In this document: positions 35,791 through 44,700 of the stretch, one piece after another
Numbering within the stretch: position 1 is the stretch's first letter
How the letters are laid out: each line of letters begins with the position of its first letter
Assembly: GCA_017531505.1 (NCBI GenBank)
Contig: JAFXKX010000001.1
Span: 28,960-92,959 of the forward strand
DNA length: 64,000 nucleotides
Source of the DNA: Clostridia bacterium
GTDB taxonomy: Bacteria; Bacillota; Clostridia; Christensenellales; Christensenellaceae
Direction of reading: 5' to 3'
The notes under the pieces: model-generated
Seen by the model: the letters and a program-made list of their open reading frames with translations, nothing else
Database searches by the model: none
Told to the model about the DNA's origin: nothing
Position numbers and translations under genes: made by a program

Positions 35791-37199
35791 CAGATGTTCT
35801 CCTCTTCATAAACGATTTTGTTGAGTGCGTTGACATAGGCGGTGATGCTGGCACCGATAATGTCGGTGGAAATACCGTTGCCGGAATACAACTTGCCGCC
35901 GGAACGCAGGCGGATCAGCGCGGACCCCATTGCTTCACGTCCTTCGGTAACGGCCTGGATCTGGAAATCATCCAGTTCATAGTGACGGCCGATGATCAGC
36001 TCGATGGTGCGGAATGCGGCATCGATAGGACCATCGCCGATGGAGATGCCGTCCAGCATCTGTCCGTCCCGTTCCAGCTGAATGTGTGCGGAGGCGCTGA
36101 TGATATTGCCGCTGTTGATCACATAACTGTTCAGCTTATATGCGGAAGGCACTTGCAGCGCGGTGGTGGCGATGATGGCATCCAGCTCCTTTGCACCGAT
36201 GTTTTTCTTGGCGGCAACATTGGTGAAAGCCTCATAGACCTTGATATTATCTTCTTCGGAGAGATCGTATCCCAACTGGCGGATCGCCTTGACAACAGCG
36301 TCCAATGTATCGTGTTTATCCAGAGAGAACTGAATGCTGTTGCTCTCTGTGGCAAAAGAACTGCTTTGGGTCTGGCGGGGCTGAGTGATCCAGTTGATCT
36401 GGTTGACGATACGCTGCATTTCGGTAAACTTCAGATCGCAATGCAGGCCCAGAGCATCTCCACGATGGCGGATGATGTTTGCGGCGGCATCCAGCGTTGC
36501 GTAAGAACCAGTGCTGCAGGAAGCCTTGATGTTGGTGGCACCTGCCTGCGCGGCCTGAATGGTGCACGCTGCTGCCACATGCAGTGTATCGGCACATTGT
36601 ACAGACAGAGTCACATCGTGCAGTGAGGGGATGTCTTCATAAAGCGTCTCAATAAACTGCTTGAATTCATCGGGCATCATGGTGCCGGCAGTATCGCATA
36701 CGGTGATAATGGAAGCGCCGGATTCGATGGCAGCGGTGATGGCTGCGACGAGGAAGGGGCGCTCGCTTCTTGCGGCGTCTTCTGCAGCAAATTCTACTTC
36801 AGGGCACAAAGCTTTTGCCTGAGAAACCAGCGCGCGGATCATATCCAGTACGGCAGGAGCCTTCTTCTGACAGGTATATGCCATCTGAATGGGGGAGGTG
36901 GGCACGCTGACGATCAGCCGCGGGTGAGCAGCATGACAAACGGCGCTCCAGGAAGTCTGTACAGACTCGGCATTGAGTGCGACCGGCAAAGCCACCGTAC
37001 TGTTGCGTACAATGGCAGAAACTGTTTTGATCAACAGAGAATCTGCTTTTTCATCCAACAGCGGTGCAAACTCGATGGCGTTGACCTGTAATTTATCCAA
37101 TTGCTTGGCGATCTCTATTTTTTCTTTAAAACTGAGGGCATTGTCGATACGATGTGCTTCTTCGCGTAAAGTAATGTCTGTAAATGTAATCGTTTTCAA
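35790..37199 (-). CDS. Alpha-isopropylmalate synthase-like protein lacking the HxH metal ligands
   Basis: 469 residues. The DRE-TIM barrel core (TDITLREEAHRID with D8 and R12, SVPTSPIQMAY, AAEDAARSERPF, VCDTAGTMMPDEF) is followed by a LeuA-type allosteric domain (~330-460, ending SGNGISTDIIGASITAYVNALN). At the motif that reads HCHND in active enzymes this protein has QCADT (Q201, A203), so both His metal ligands are missing. The start is TTG at 37199, seven bases after AAAGGAG. It is controlled by a leucine T-box and coupled to the fusion ligase downstream. Its reaction is uncertain. Confidence 0.82.
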   Translation of the reverse strand: MKTITFTDITLREEAHRIDNALSFKEKIEIAKQLDKLQVNAIEFAPLLDEKADSLLIKTVSAIVRNSTVALPVALNAESVQTSWSAVCHAAHPRLIVSVPTSPIQMAYTCQKKAPAVLDMIRALVSQAKALCPEVEFAAEDAARSERPFLVAAITAAIESGASIITVCDTAGTMMPDEFKQFIETLYEDIPSLHDVTLSVQCADTLHVAAACTIQAAQAGATNIKASCSTGSYATLDAAANIIRHRGDALGLHCDLKFTEMQRIVNQINWITQPRQTQSSSFATESNSIQFSLDKHDTLDAVVKAIRQLGYDLSEEDNIKVYEAFTNVAAKKNIGAKELDAIIATTALQVPSAYKLNSYVINSGNIISASAHIQLERDGQMLDGISIGDGPIDAAFRTIELIIGRHYELDDFQIQAVTEGREAMGSALIRLRSGGKLYSGNGISTDIIGASITAYVNALNKIVYEEENI

Positions 37200-37230
37200 A
37201 ATGATGCTCCTTTACATTTTCGCTGAAAAT

Positions 37231-37497
37231 AAAAAATCCCCGAAGCCTTACGGCTTCAGGGACGATAGTGCTATACCGTGGTACCACCCTGTTTGCTGAA
37301 AATCAGCCACTTTGTCGAGACTCTGACAAGTCTCCAGCCATGGTAACGGGGCGTCCGTAGTTCCTTACATGGATTTGGGGAACTCTGCTCCGGAATGAGA
37401 CTGCATCTGCTGTGTTGATCGGCTTGCACCAACCGCCGACTCTCTGCACGTACAGGAAGATACATAATTCCTTCATCGCATTTGGTGTTTGTGGAAT
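37231..37497 (-). ncRNA. T-box leader, leucine specifier (CUC)
   Basis: On the minus strand the T-box AGGGTGGTACCACGG (37290-37276) precedes a terminator (stem GAAGCC / GGCTTC, then T6; 37262-37231). Stem I has the AGAGAG bulge and GGUUGGUG loop. Its base GGAAU pairs with AUUCC, placing the triplet CUC at 37399-37397 in the specifier position followed by A. This reads Leu. It would allow expression of the downstream pair when tRNA-Leu is uncharged. Confidence 0.88.
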
Positions 37498-37503
37498 GTG
37501 TGT

Positions 37504-37549
37504 ATTATAGCAATGCGCGGCGTAATTGTCAATACAGTTTACACTGTAT
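37504..37549 (-). promoter_or_regulatory. Perfect sigma-A promoter of the T-box operon with upstream palindrome
   Basis: Minus-strand TTGACA (37532-37527), 17-base spacer, TATAAT (37509-37504): consensus in both boxes. A palindrome ATACAGT-TTAC-ACTGTAT (37532-37549) abuts the -35, a possible regulator site. Confidence 0.82.
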
Positions 37550-37579
37550 ATATTTGTGAAAATCCGCGAATGTTCGGGA

Positions 37580-37831
37580 TCACGCCTTGATGAGAAACAA
37601 TCGCTTTCGCAGGCAGGGGATCTGAGAGAGGGGCACAATGATGAGGATGCTGCCGCCAAAGGATACCGCCTCCAGTAAAGCAAATTTGAAGTGCACCGGC
37701 AGCAGATGGATAGCGGGGATCCATGTCAGCGCGGTGACCAGCAAAATGTGCACAAAATAAATGGCGAAAGAGATTTTGGACAGATACACATGGCGTTTTG
37801 CTGCATTGGAATCAAGGGGGATCGCTTTCAT
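37580..37831 (-). pseudogene. Acyltransferase-3 family fragment (83 residues)
   Basis: The reading frame resembles only the last helices of OafA/WecH-type membrane acyltransferases (HVYLSKISFAIYFVHILLV is the typical late-helix motif). A full family member is about 330-380 residues, and the His-containing N-terminal active site is missing. It still has ATG at 37831 with AGGAGG and sits 8 bases after the metallophosphoesterase gene, so it may be translated. Probably a decayed remnant; a functional small membrane protein cannot be excluded. Confidence 0.6.
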
Positions 37832-37839
37832 AAAACCTC

Positions 37840-38562
37840 CTATGACTGAGCAGACAAAGTAAAAGTCTGAAGATCGTCTAAACGCAGAAGCACAGGCGCA
37901 CAACCCTCGCACAAACCTACGTCAATATCTATCCACGAAGGGCGGAACAGTATCTTGCCGCGGAAATCTTCCCCGTAGAGGAAGGTAGGGGTATGCCCCA
38001 ATACGACGGTTGCTTTGGAAAAATACTGCTGTGAAAAAGCAGGACGACCCCAGAGTAATTCGTCTGCAGAATAGGAGGAGAGCGCTCTATCCGGGCGGAA
38101 GTTTTCCATGCCGCCATGGGTGAGGATATAGGAATGTCCCCGTACAGAGATTGCCTCATACAGAGGCGCCTCCTGCAGATACTCAAAGATGTCTGCAACG
38201 GTATCCGGATCTGTCCGGTACAATGCCCGCAGCGTGCGAAGCGTGACCTCACCGCCGTTTTGCAGATATTGATTGAGCAGGCTCATTTTTTGAATAGAAA
38301 GATTGGCAATGCTATCCTCTGTTACTTCGTCAAATAAATAACGACAAGCCAGCAGCATCGCTTCGTGATTGCCGAGGATTAGTTGGATATTGGGCTGCAG
38401 CAACAGATAGCGCAGCATGGCGACGCCGCCGTCCCCGCGGCGATCGATCGCATCACCCAGAATATACAGCCAGTCGTCCTCTGTAAAGTCGGCTTGCCTG
38501 AGCAATGTCTGTAATTCTTCCGGCGCCATGCCGTGCAGATCCGAGATCACATAAATGGCCAT
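37840..38562 (-). CDS. Calcineurin-like metallophosphoesterase
   Basis: 240 residues with the metallophosphoesterase motifs SDLHG, GDAIDRRGDG, GNHE, THGG and GHTP, giving the usual Asp/His/Asn ligands of a two-metal site. It most resembles the PrpA/ApaH-like serine/threonine phosphatase branch by the order SDLHG-GDxIDRG-GNHE. The substrate is unknown. It starts 6 bases after the zinc-ribbon lipoprotein gene and is co-transcribed with it. Confidence 0.87.
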   Translation of the reverse strand: MAIYVISDLHGMAPEELQTLLRQADFTEDDWLYILGDAIDRRGDGGVAMLRYLLLQPNIQLILGNHEAMLLACRYLFDEVTEDSIANLSIQKMSLLNQYLQNGGEVTLRTLRALYRTDPDTVADIFEYLQEAPLYEAISVRGHSYILTHGGMENFRPDRALSSYSADELLWGRPAFSQQYFSKATVVLGHTPTFLYGEDFRGKILFRPSWIDIDVGLCEGCAPVLLRLDDLQTFTLSAQS

Positions 38563-38568
38563 CGCAGA

Positions 38569-39540
38569 TCAGTCCTTGACAAACCAGGTCGCATAGGCAA
38601 CGCGGATCGTCTTGAAGTCAGCATCTGTGGTAAAACGCAGCGTGCGTTTTTGGCCGGGTTTCCAGTTGCGGATAAGGATGCTTTGGGTGGCGACGATATT
38701 GTTGTCTTTATCCAACATTTCCAGCTCCAGCGTCAATTTGCTGAAGGATTTTTCTGTGGTGTTTTCTACAAAAGCTTCGAATTTTTGAACGCCGCCGGTG
38801 TTGACAACGGTGTGGAAGTTGATGTCCAGGCACAATTCGGTGACTTCATTGGTAAACGCACCGTCATCCAGAAAAAGCTGCAGTTCGTCGCGCAGATCCT
38901 CGCTGACAGTCAGTGGGCAGATCTTGTTGATGCGGTACAGTGCCAGCCCTCTGTGATGAAATTGCCAGTTATAGTATAAGGCGTACCAATCGTCTGTACC
39001 ATAGTACGGGAGGGCATCGATGGAACCTTCTACCGCATCGATATATTTGAGTGCCCAGTTTTTTAAGCCGGGATCTTCAAATTCTGCATGACGGAAATCT
39101 TTAATGCAAGCATATTCGGTAGAAAAGGCACTGCTCCAGTCTTCTTTGGACAGCGTGACCTCCAGATATTCATCTGCCGTAATGGTAACGAGGCTTTGCT
39201 CCAACCCTTTTTGCAGTGCGGTAATAAACTGATTATCTACAGAACGGTCGTCATATCCGCACAATACGCACAGCTTGCTGCCATCCGGCTGCCATTGGTG
39301 CGTGAGTTCTATCCCCTCTATGGTGCCACAGACAGTGCAGGGCTCGGGTGCGATACAGGATGTGCTTCCGTAGGAATGGGGAGCGGGGTCGCCTTTTGTC
39401 GCCCGGCAAGTTTTACAGGTCTGCGGCTCGGTACAGGTGGCAGCCAGCCATTTATGCTGATGGCTGCAGCCGGTAAATACTGACAGAACGACTATAAGCA
39501 GTACGCACAAAATAATCATAGTATATCTGAAATGTTTCAT
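38569..39540 (-). CDS. Lipoprotein with Cys-pair (zinc-ribbon-like) repeats and a C-terminal beta domain
   Basis: 323 residues. The signal ends in the lipobox SVFTGC. Residues ~35-97 hold three short repeats of the C-x-EPxTCxxC / HxW type (CTEPQTCKTCRATKG, CIAPEPCTVCGTIEG, KLCVLCG), which look like zinc ribbons and occur in surface proteins of gut Clostridia. The C-terminal ~100 residues resemble an FxLYD-like beta domain (EAFVENTTEKSFSKLTLELEML). No catalytic motif was seen; likely a surface-exposed binding or structural protein. Confidence 0.7.
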   Translation of the reverse strand: MKHFRYTMIILCVLLIVVLSVFTGCSHQHKWLAATCTEPQTCKTCRATKGDPAPHSYGSTSCIAPEPCTVCGTIEGIELTHQWQPDGSKLCVLCGYDDRSVDNQFITALQKGLEQSLVTITADEYLEVTLSKEDWSSAFSTEYACIKDFRHAEFEDPGLKNWALKYIDAVEGSIDALPYYGTDDWYALYYNWQFHHRGLALYRINKICPLTVSEDLRDELQLFLDDGAFTNEVTELCLDINFHTVVNTGGVQKFEAFVENTTEKSFSKLTLELEMLDKDNNIVATQSILIRNWKPGQKRTLRFTTDADFKTIRVAYATWFVKD

Positions 39541-39591
39541 ATTACAAACTCCTTTGCGGTTGCGAAATCATAAAGAATTATACTTATATTA

Positions 39592-39620
39592 ACTATACAT
39601 GAGCAGACTTCGGATGTAAA
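39592..39620 (-). promoter_or_regulatory. Promoter of the zinc-ribbon lipoprotein operon
   Basis: Minus-strand TTTACA (39620-39615), 17-base spacer, TATAGT (39597-39592). Confidence 0.65.
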
Positions 39621-39670
39621 TACGTGACCTTGTGCAAATGGCAGACAAGTTTGGAAGAATATGGAAAAGA

Positions 39671-39699
39671 TTGCTTTTTGAAACAAAAATGGCTATACT
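39671..39699 (+). promoter_or_regulatory. Promoter of the SARP-like regulator gene
   Basis: TTGCTT (39671-39676), 17-base spacer, TATACT (39694-39699). Predicted start near 39706. One half-site-like CGTGACC (39623-39629) lies upstream but without a 12-base partner. Confidence 0.65.
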
Positions 39700-39762
39700 T
39701 ATGAGTATAGGAAAGTGATTTCCTCTATCAAGAAAGTAAGTTTTGAAGACAGGTCACAAATT

Positions 39763-40998
39763 ATGCGCAGTCATGTAATACGGGTGTGGATGCTGGATAA
39801 GTTTTCCGTCGCCTATGGAGAACAGAAAATCGAGGATAACGCAAAACGGGTCAGTAAAGTTTGGCTGTTATTGGCATATTTGCTGTGCAATCGTGAGAGG
39901 ATCCTTACACAAAATGAATTGCTTGCGCAGATATGGGGTGATGAAGCCGACGGCGCTTCGGGCGGTATATTGAAGACGACCATGTGGCGTGTGCGGCAGC
40001 TGCTGGAGACATTGGATCCGCAATTCGGCAAAGATATGATTTTGTATAACAGCAATGGGTACCGCTGGAATCCGGAGTATGTGGTTGAGACGGACTTTGA
40101 CGCCTTTGAAGCCTTGTGTAAGCAGGCGGCGCAGGCTGTGCACAAAGACCGGATCGGACTATACCGGGAGGCGCTCTCTTTATACGAGTCTGATTTTTTG
40201 GAACGCTACTCTGCAGAAGCGTGGGTCACGCCGTTGGCAGCATATTATAACAATCTATATGTAGAGACTGCGATCAGCCAGTTGGCTCTGCTGGAGCAGG
40301 CGCTATTGTACGAGGAAGTGCAGAAACTCAGTATCGTCGTGTTGAAACGATCGCCATATAATGAAACCGTATATCAGTATCTGATGCGTGCACTCATGGG
40401 TTTGAGAGAATTTCGTGAAGCAGACGAAGCATATGAGGAACTGCGCGAGAAACTGTTTGCCAATCTCGGCGTATTGCCCGATAAGGAATCGCAGTTGTTG
40501 TGTAAAGAAATACGGCGGCATCTCAATCATCAGTTCTTCTCTGCAGATGTATTGCGTGATCAGCTGATCGAGAAAGAGCCGGAATCCGGCCCGATATTTT
40601 GCGATTTTTATGTGTTCCGCCAATTTTATCAGGCTGAAGCCAGATCGGTATCCCGCAGGGGCGATGCCATTCATGTGGGTATGCTGACGGTGGCAGAGTC
40701 GGATAATACCGAGCAGGCACAGTACTTTATGGAGCAGACGATGAATATGCTACAAAAGCAGCTGGCAGGGCAGCTGCGGCAGGGCGATATTGTATCGCGC
40801 TGCAGCGCATCGCAATTTGTAATATTGCTGCAGGCCAATTATGAAAACAGCAATATGGTGTGTGAGCGTGTGATCAATGCGTTTGCCAAAGCATATCCGT
40901 ATTCGCCGGCAAAGATCGGGCACGTGGTGTTGTCGCTGGAACCGTTACAAGTACCGCGCAAACAGCCGGAGGGCAAAAAGAAGTATAGTTGGAAATGA
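39763..40998 (+). CDS. SARP-like transcriptional regulator: winged helix, BTAD, degenerate GGDEF-like C-terminus
   Basis: 411 residues. Residues ~1-95 are an OmpR-type winged helix (ILTQNELLAQIWGDEAD, GGILKTTMWRVRQLLE). Residues ~100-250 are a helical bacterial transcriptional activator domain (YEEVQKLSIVVLKRSPYNE, LREFREADEAYEEL). Residues ~265-395 look like a nucleotidyl-cyclase fold with the GGDEF turn replaced by SASQF (348-352). ATG 39763 was chosen; GTG 39715 would be almost leaderless. SARPs bind direct heptamer repeats next to the -10; such repeats start 49 bases after this gene and occur twice more in the window. Confidence 0.78.
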   Translation: MRSHVIRVWMLDKFSVAYGEQKIEDNAKRVSKVWLLLAYLLCNRERILTQNELLAQIWGDEADGASGGILKTTMWRVRQLLETLDPQFGKDMILYNSNGYRWNPEYVVETDFDAFEALCKQAAQAVHKDRIGLYREALSLYESDFLERYSAEAWVTPLAAYYNNLYVETAISQLALLEQALLYEEVQKLSIVVLKRSPYNETVYQYLMRALMGLREFREADEAYEELREKLFANLGVLPDKESQLLCKEIRRHLNHQFFSADVLRDQLIEKEPESGPIFCDFYVFRQFYQAEARSVSRRGDAIHVGMLTVAESDNTEQAQYFMEQTMNMLQKQLAGQLRQGDIVSRCSASQFVILLQANYENSNMVCERVINAFAKAYPYSPAKIGHVVLSLEPLQVPRKQPEGKKKYSWK

Positions 40999-41046
40999 CC
41001 GGTATTACAGTGCTGAATACAAAAAAGTGTATAAAAGAAATTCTGA

Positions 41047-41080
41047 TGTGACCTTTTTTGTGACCGGTTAATGATATAGT
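41047..41080 (+). promoter_or_regulatory. SARP-type promoter A (direct heptamers, 12-base period)
   Basis: TGTGACC at 41047-41053 and again at 41059-41065, then 9 bases, then TATAGT (41075-41080) with an upstream TG (extended -10). No -35 box. Same geometry as at 41671-41704 and 63628-63661. Confidence 0.7.
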
Positions 41081-41131
41081 AAGGATGAACAGAATTGCAA
41101 ACTGTAAATTTTGCAGGAGAAGGTGAGTTTC

Positions 41132-41548
41132 GTGCAAGGACGTATTCGCAATGATGCAGCGCGGACAATTATGGTCTGTGTTGATACCTATGAAGAAAAT
41201 ATTTTGAATGGTCGCTTATACCATTATGGTCAAGAGGATGAAGGGCATAAGTTTCATAGCCTGATGCAGCTGCTGATGAAGACAGAAGAGCTGTTGGATG
41301 CCTCCAATTTTCCGCAGGCCTTTACAAGGGTGCGCTCGTTTGGTCCGATAGGAGAGACCCATGCAGCGATCTCAACGGAGGAGCGCAGCCGTGGGAAACT
41401 GGCAACCTTTGTAATCAAGGTGCTTTTCCGTCAGCACACCAGCTGGCAGGGATCGGTCACCTGGTTGGAAACACAAAGTGAGCAGCCGTTCCGCTCTGTA
41501 CTGGAACTGGCTATGCTGATGAACAGCGCATTGGTACCGGCGGTGTGA
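41132..41548 (+). CDS. Uncharacterised protein under a SARP-type promoter
   Basis: I do not recognise this family. 138 residues, no signal peptide or membrane segment, mixed charge, rich in Leu and Met in the middle (HSLMQLLMKTEELLDASNF). The GTG at 41132 is preceded by GGAGAAGGTGAG; no ATG is well placed. It sits between the regulator and the Cna-B surface protein and shares the repeat promoter with the latter, so it is likely part of the same surface programme, perhaps an accessory or regulatory protein. Confidence 0.7.
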   Translation: MQGRIRNDAARTIMVCVDTYEENILNGRLYHYGQEDEGHKFHSLMQLLMKTEELLDASNFPQAFTRVRSFGPIGETHAAISTEERSRGKLATFVIKVLFRQHTSWQGSVTWLETQSEQPFRSVLELAMLMNSALVPAV

Positions 41549-41568
41549 ATTCTCCGACCTTTGCGGAA

Positions 41569-41614
41569 AAAGGCAAAACCCGGTAGTTTATATCCGGCGG
41601 ATGCCCTGTATAAT
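41569..41614 (+). other. Intergenic hairpin without T-run, and an isolated TATAAT
   Basis: GGCA (41572-41575) with TGCC (41602-41605), and CCGG (41580-41583) with CCGG (41594-41597), form a hairpin, followed by TATAAT (41609-41614). No -35 fits and there is no T-run. It may be a weak terminator or an additional upstream promoter of the surface-protein gene. Confidence 0.3.
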
Positions 41615-41670
41615 ATGCGTAAACAAAAAAGTAACAGATTGTTTCCGAAAAGTTGCACGAATGTTTTGAG

Positions 41671-41704
41671 TGTGACTGAAAGTGTGACTGTTGAAATGTA
41701 TACT
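41671..41704 (+). promoter_or_regulatory. SARP-type promoter B (direct heptamers, 12-base period)
   Basis: TGTGACT at 41671-41677 and 41683-41689, 9 bases, TATACT (41699-41704). No -35 box. Drives the Cna-B surface-protein gene. Confidence 0.72.
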
Positions 41705-41731
41705 GTAATTAACAATGTATACTGTAATTAA
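41695..41731 (+). repeat. 18-base tandem repeat duplicating the -10 region
   Basis: AATGTATACTGTAATTAA occurs at 41695-41712 and 41714-41731 (period 19). It doubles the -10 hexamer TATACT (41699 and 41718). Only the first copy keeps the 9-base distance to the heptamers. Confidence 0.85.
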
Positions 41732-41764
41732 TAAGGTGAGTTGTCTTTAAAAGAGGTGACAGAA

Positions 41765-44700
41765 ATGAAAAAGAGTTTTAAGAGATTTATCGTATTGTTA
41801 CTGGTCGTTTGTATGACAGTAGGTATGTATGACAGTAGGTATGCTTCCGCTGCGGGCGCAAGCAAGTCTCAGATCGTAAAGAGCGGCGGAACAAAATTCT
41901 ATAACGAAGCAGGAGAGGAAGTCAGTGCCTCTGCTTTGGGACAGAATGGCGCCGTAGTTGGTCTTTCCAAAGAGATCGAAGGTACTACTCTGGAAAATGA
42001 GTTTGATATTACCTTGACTGTTCAGACCAACCTTGAACAGGAAAAGAACTGGGTTATCAAAACGGTCCCGGATTCCGCGGTAGTACTGACCATAGACGTT
42101 TCTCTGACTATGTATAATCAGCAAATGAACAATCAGAGATATCTGGCTGTTGCAAAAGAAAAAGCACTGGCTTTTGTGGAGCAGTACAGAGAAACCGCAA
42201 AATATGAAGGCACCGATGAGTACTCCGATGCAAAGCGTATGCTGGCGATCGCTGTATTTGATACAGAAGCACGTGTACAGTTGCAGTGGATTGATGTAAA
42301 CCCCAAGAATTGCTCCGAAGCAGATTGGAAGAAGGTTACCGATACGATCAACAACATCAATGTTCGCAGTACCAGCAACTCCAGCAATGATGTATGTACC
42401 AACTTTGACGGTGGTTTGATCCTCACCAGAAATCTGCTTAAACAAAGCAGCATTGATAAGGCGCATTCTTTTGCGATCATCATGAGTGACGGCGCACCTA
42501 CCGTAACCGTATCCGGTGACACCAATACCGTAGGCACCATCAGCAGCACTTTCTATACCGGGCAGGGCTATCAGAATGCTCATGCAGGCGGCGGCTGGAC
42601 ACACCCTAAAGAAGTAGAAAACAATCTGACCTACCTGCGTGGTGTGGCAAATCAGGCGAATGTCACCATTATGGGTCTGGGTGACAGAATGGCAGAAGAA
42701 CTGTTCAACTATATTATTACCGGCAAAAACAATGTAACCGGTGTAAGCAATGGCTCTGTTCCTGCTGAACTGCGGGGGAAGAAGAATGCATTTGACTATG
42801 TTGAACCTTTGAAGAGCAAGGGTTACTCCGGTGATGCGATCATGGCGCTGGATACCGGTGACTGGATGAGTATCCTGGCGTCTTCTGTAGGTGGCAGATA
42901 TGTATCTGCTTCTAACGCCAGCGGTGTACAGAATGCATTCGACTCTATCATGAGCTCTATCGCACAGGTCAACAAAGAGCAGACCATCGTTACCACTGCA
43001 TGGAATGCAACTGACCCTGTCAGTGCAAATTCCTATACCCCCTATGTAGAGTTCCTGGGCTTCTACAGCGATGCATCCGGGTATCAGTTTGGTGATACCG
43101 CCATCACAAATACGCCCGATGGCGATACTGCTGCTTATACAAACGGCGCTATCAGCTGGGATCTGAAAGAGTCTACCAGCGTCGATACAAATAATGCACA
43201 CACTTACTCCATGAAGTATCGCGTTCGCCTCAAGAACGAAAGTGCTGATTTTGAAACAGGCAAAGACTATATTACCAACGGAGTTACCACCTTTACTTAT
43301 CAGACTGTAGAAAATAATACATTTGGCGAAGTAAAGACCGGCTATTTCCCCATCCCCGAGATAGAAGGTTATCTGGGCGAGATCAACTTCGTAAAAGTTG
43401 ATGAAAACGGAAAAGGCCTGGCAGGTGCAGAGTTTACTCTGGTCCACAAGGCAGATTGTGACTGCCACGATGTAAACATCAAGAATGTCGTTAAGGTATC
43501 TGATGAAAACGGCAATGTATCCTTTAGGGCGATCCCTTCCGGCCATGTTTATACACTGACCGAGACTGCAGCCCCCAAGGGTTATGTCAATGCAGGTAAG
43601 TCCTATAACGTAGTAGTGGCTTACGTCATTACCACCATCAACGGTGCTTCCACTATGGGTAATGTTGTAAATAACTCCATGGGCAAGCTGGTTATCTCCA
43701 AAGATGTAACCGGTGTACGCACCGAGGAAGAATTTGAAGCAGGCGCCTTTACAATTGAAGTGACTGGCCCCAACGGTTATAGCAAAGAACTCAAGTTGCC
43801 CGTAGAAAAAGACGGCGAGTTGGAGTGGAGTGTAACCTTAAATAATCTGGCAGCAGGTCAGTACAGCGTAAAAGAAACTGCAGCAGCAGGCACCGGTAAC
43901 GGTTACTCTGTAGAAGCATCTTATATGGTGCATGGTGCAAGCGCACAGGTTGGCACTATCGCTGTAGAAGATACAAAGACTTCTTTCCTGACTGTAGTAA
44001 ATGAATACACCTATGTTCCCAACGGTGTAGAAGTAACAGTGGCAAAGGTTTGGGACGATGCAAACGATCAGGATGGAAAACGTCCCGATGCAGTGAAGTT
44101 TGCAATGTATGTTGGCGAGGATAAGGTGCAAGAGATCGTAGTAGAAACTCCCGACGCCGAAGATCCCAACAGATTTACCGCACAGTTTGTCTATGACGCA
44201 TATAAATACTCCGGCGAAGTCCGTGCAGAAGAAATCGGCCACTTTATCGGCGATCTCTATATACCCGGCATGCCGGAAGGCTATCGTGCAACCGTATCCG
44301 AAGATCAGCTGACCATTACCAACACGTATGTACCGGAAGAAACGGAAATCGTAGTTCAGAAGATCTGGGGTGAAGGTACCGAAGGCAAAGAACAAGCAGT
44401 TACTGTGATCCTTAAAGCAAACGATCAGGAGGTTGGCCGTAAAGAGATTTCGGTGCCCGGTGAAGAAGAAACAGATCTGCTCGAAAACTGGAATGTTACT
44501 TTTGAGAATCTGCCGAAGTTTGAAAATGGCGAACTCATCTACTACTCTGTAGAAGAAGTTGCACTGGGCGAGAACTGGTACAGCGAAGTGACCAGCGAAG
44601 GCAATGTATGGACAGTGACCAATACTTACGTGGAAGATGTTCCCGAAGTAACTGCACATACTGTATCTAAAGTATGGGTAGATGACAACAACCGGTCCGG

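Noticed and set aside
39623..39637. SARP heptamer pair before the regulator's own gene (autoregulation)
   Set aside because: Only one CGTGACC is present; the next similar word is 8 bases away, not 12, and the distance to the -10 does not fit.
41549..41764. Second c-di-GMP riboswitch before the Cna-B protein gene
   Set aside because: A GGCAAAACC segment at 41572-41580 looked like the start of a GEMM aptamer, but the GACGCAAAGC and later blocks are absent.
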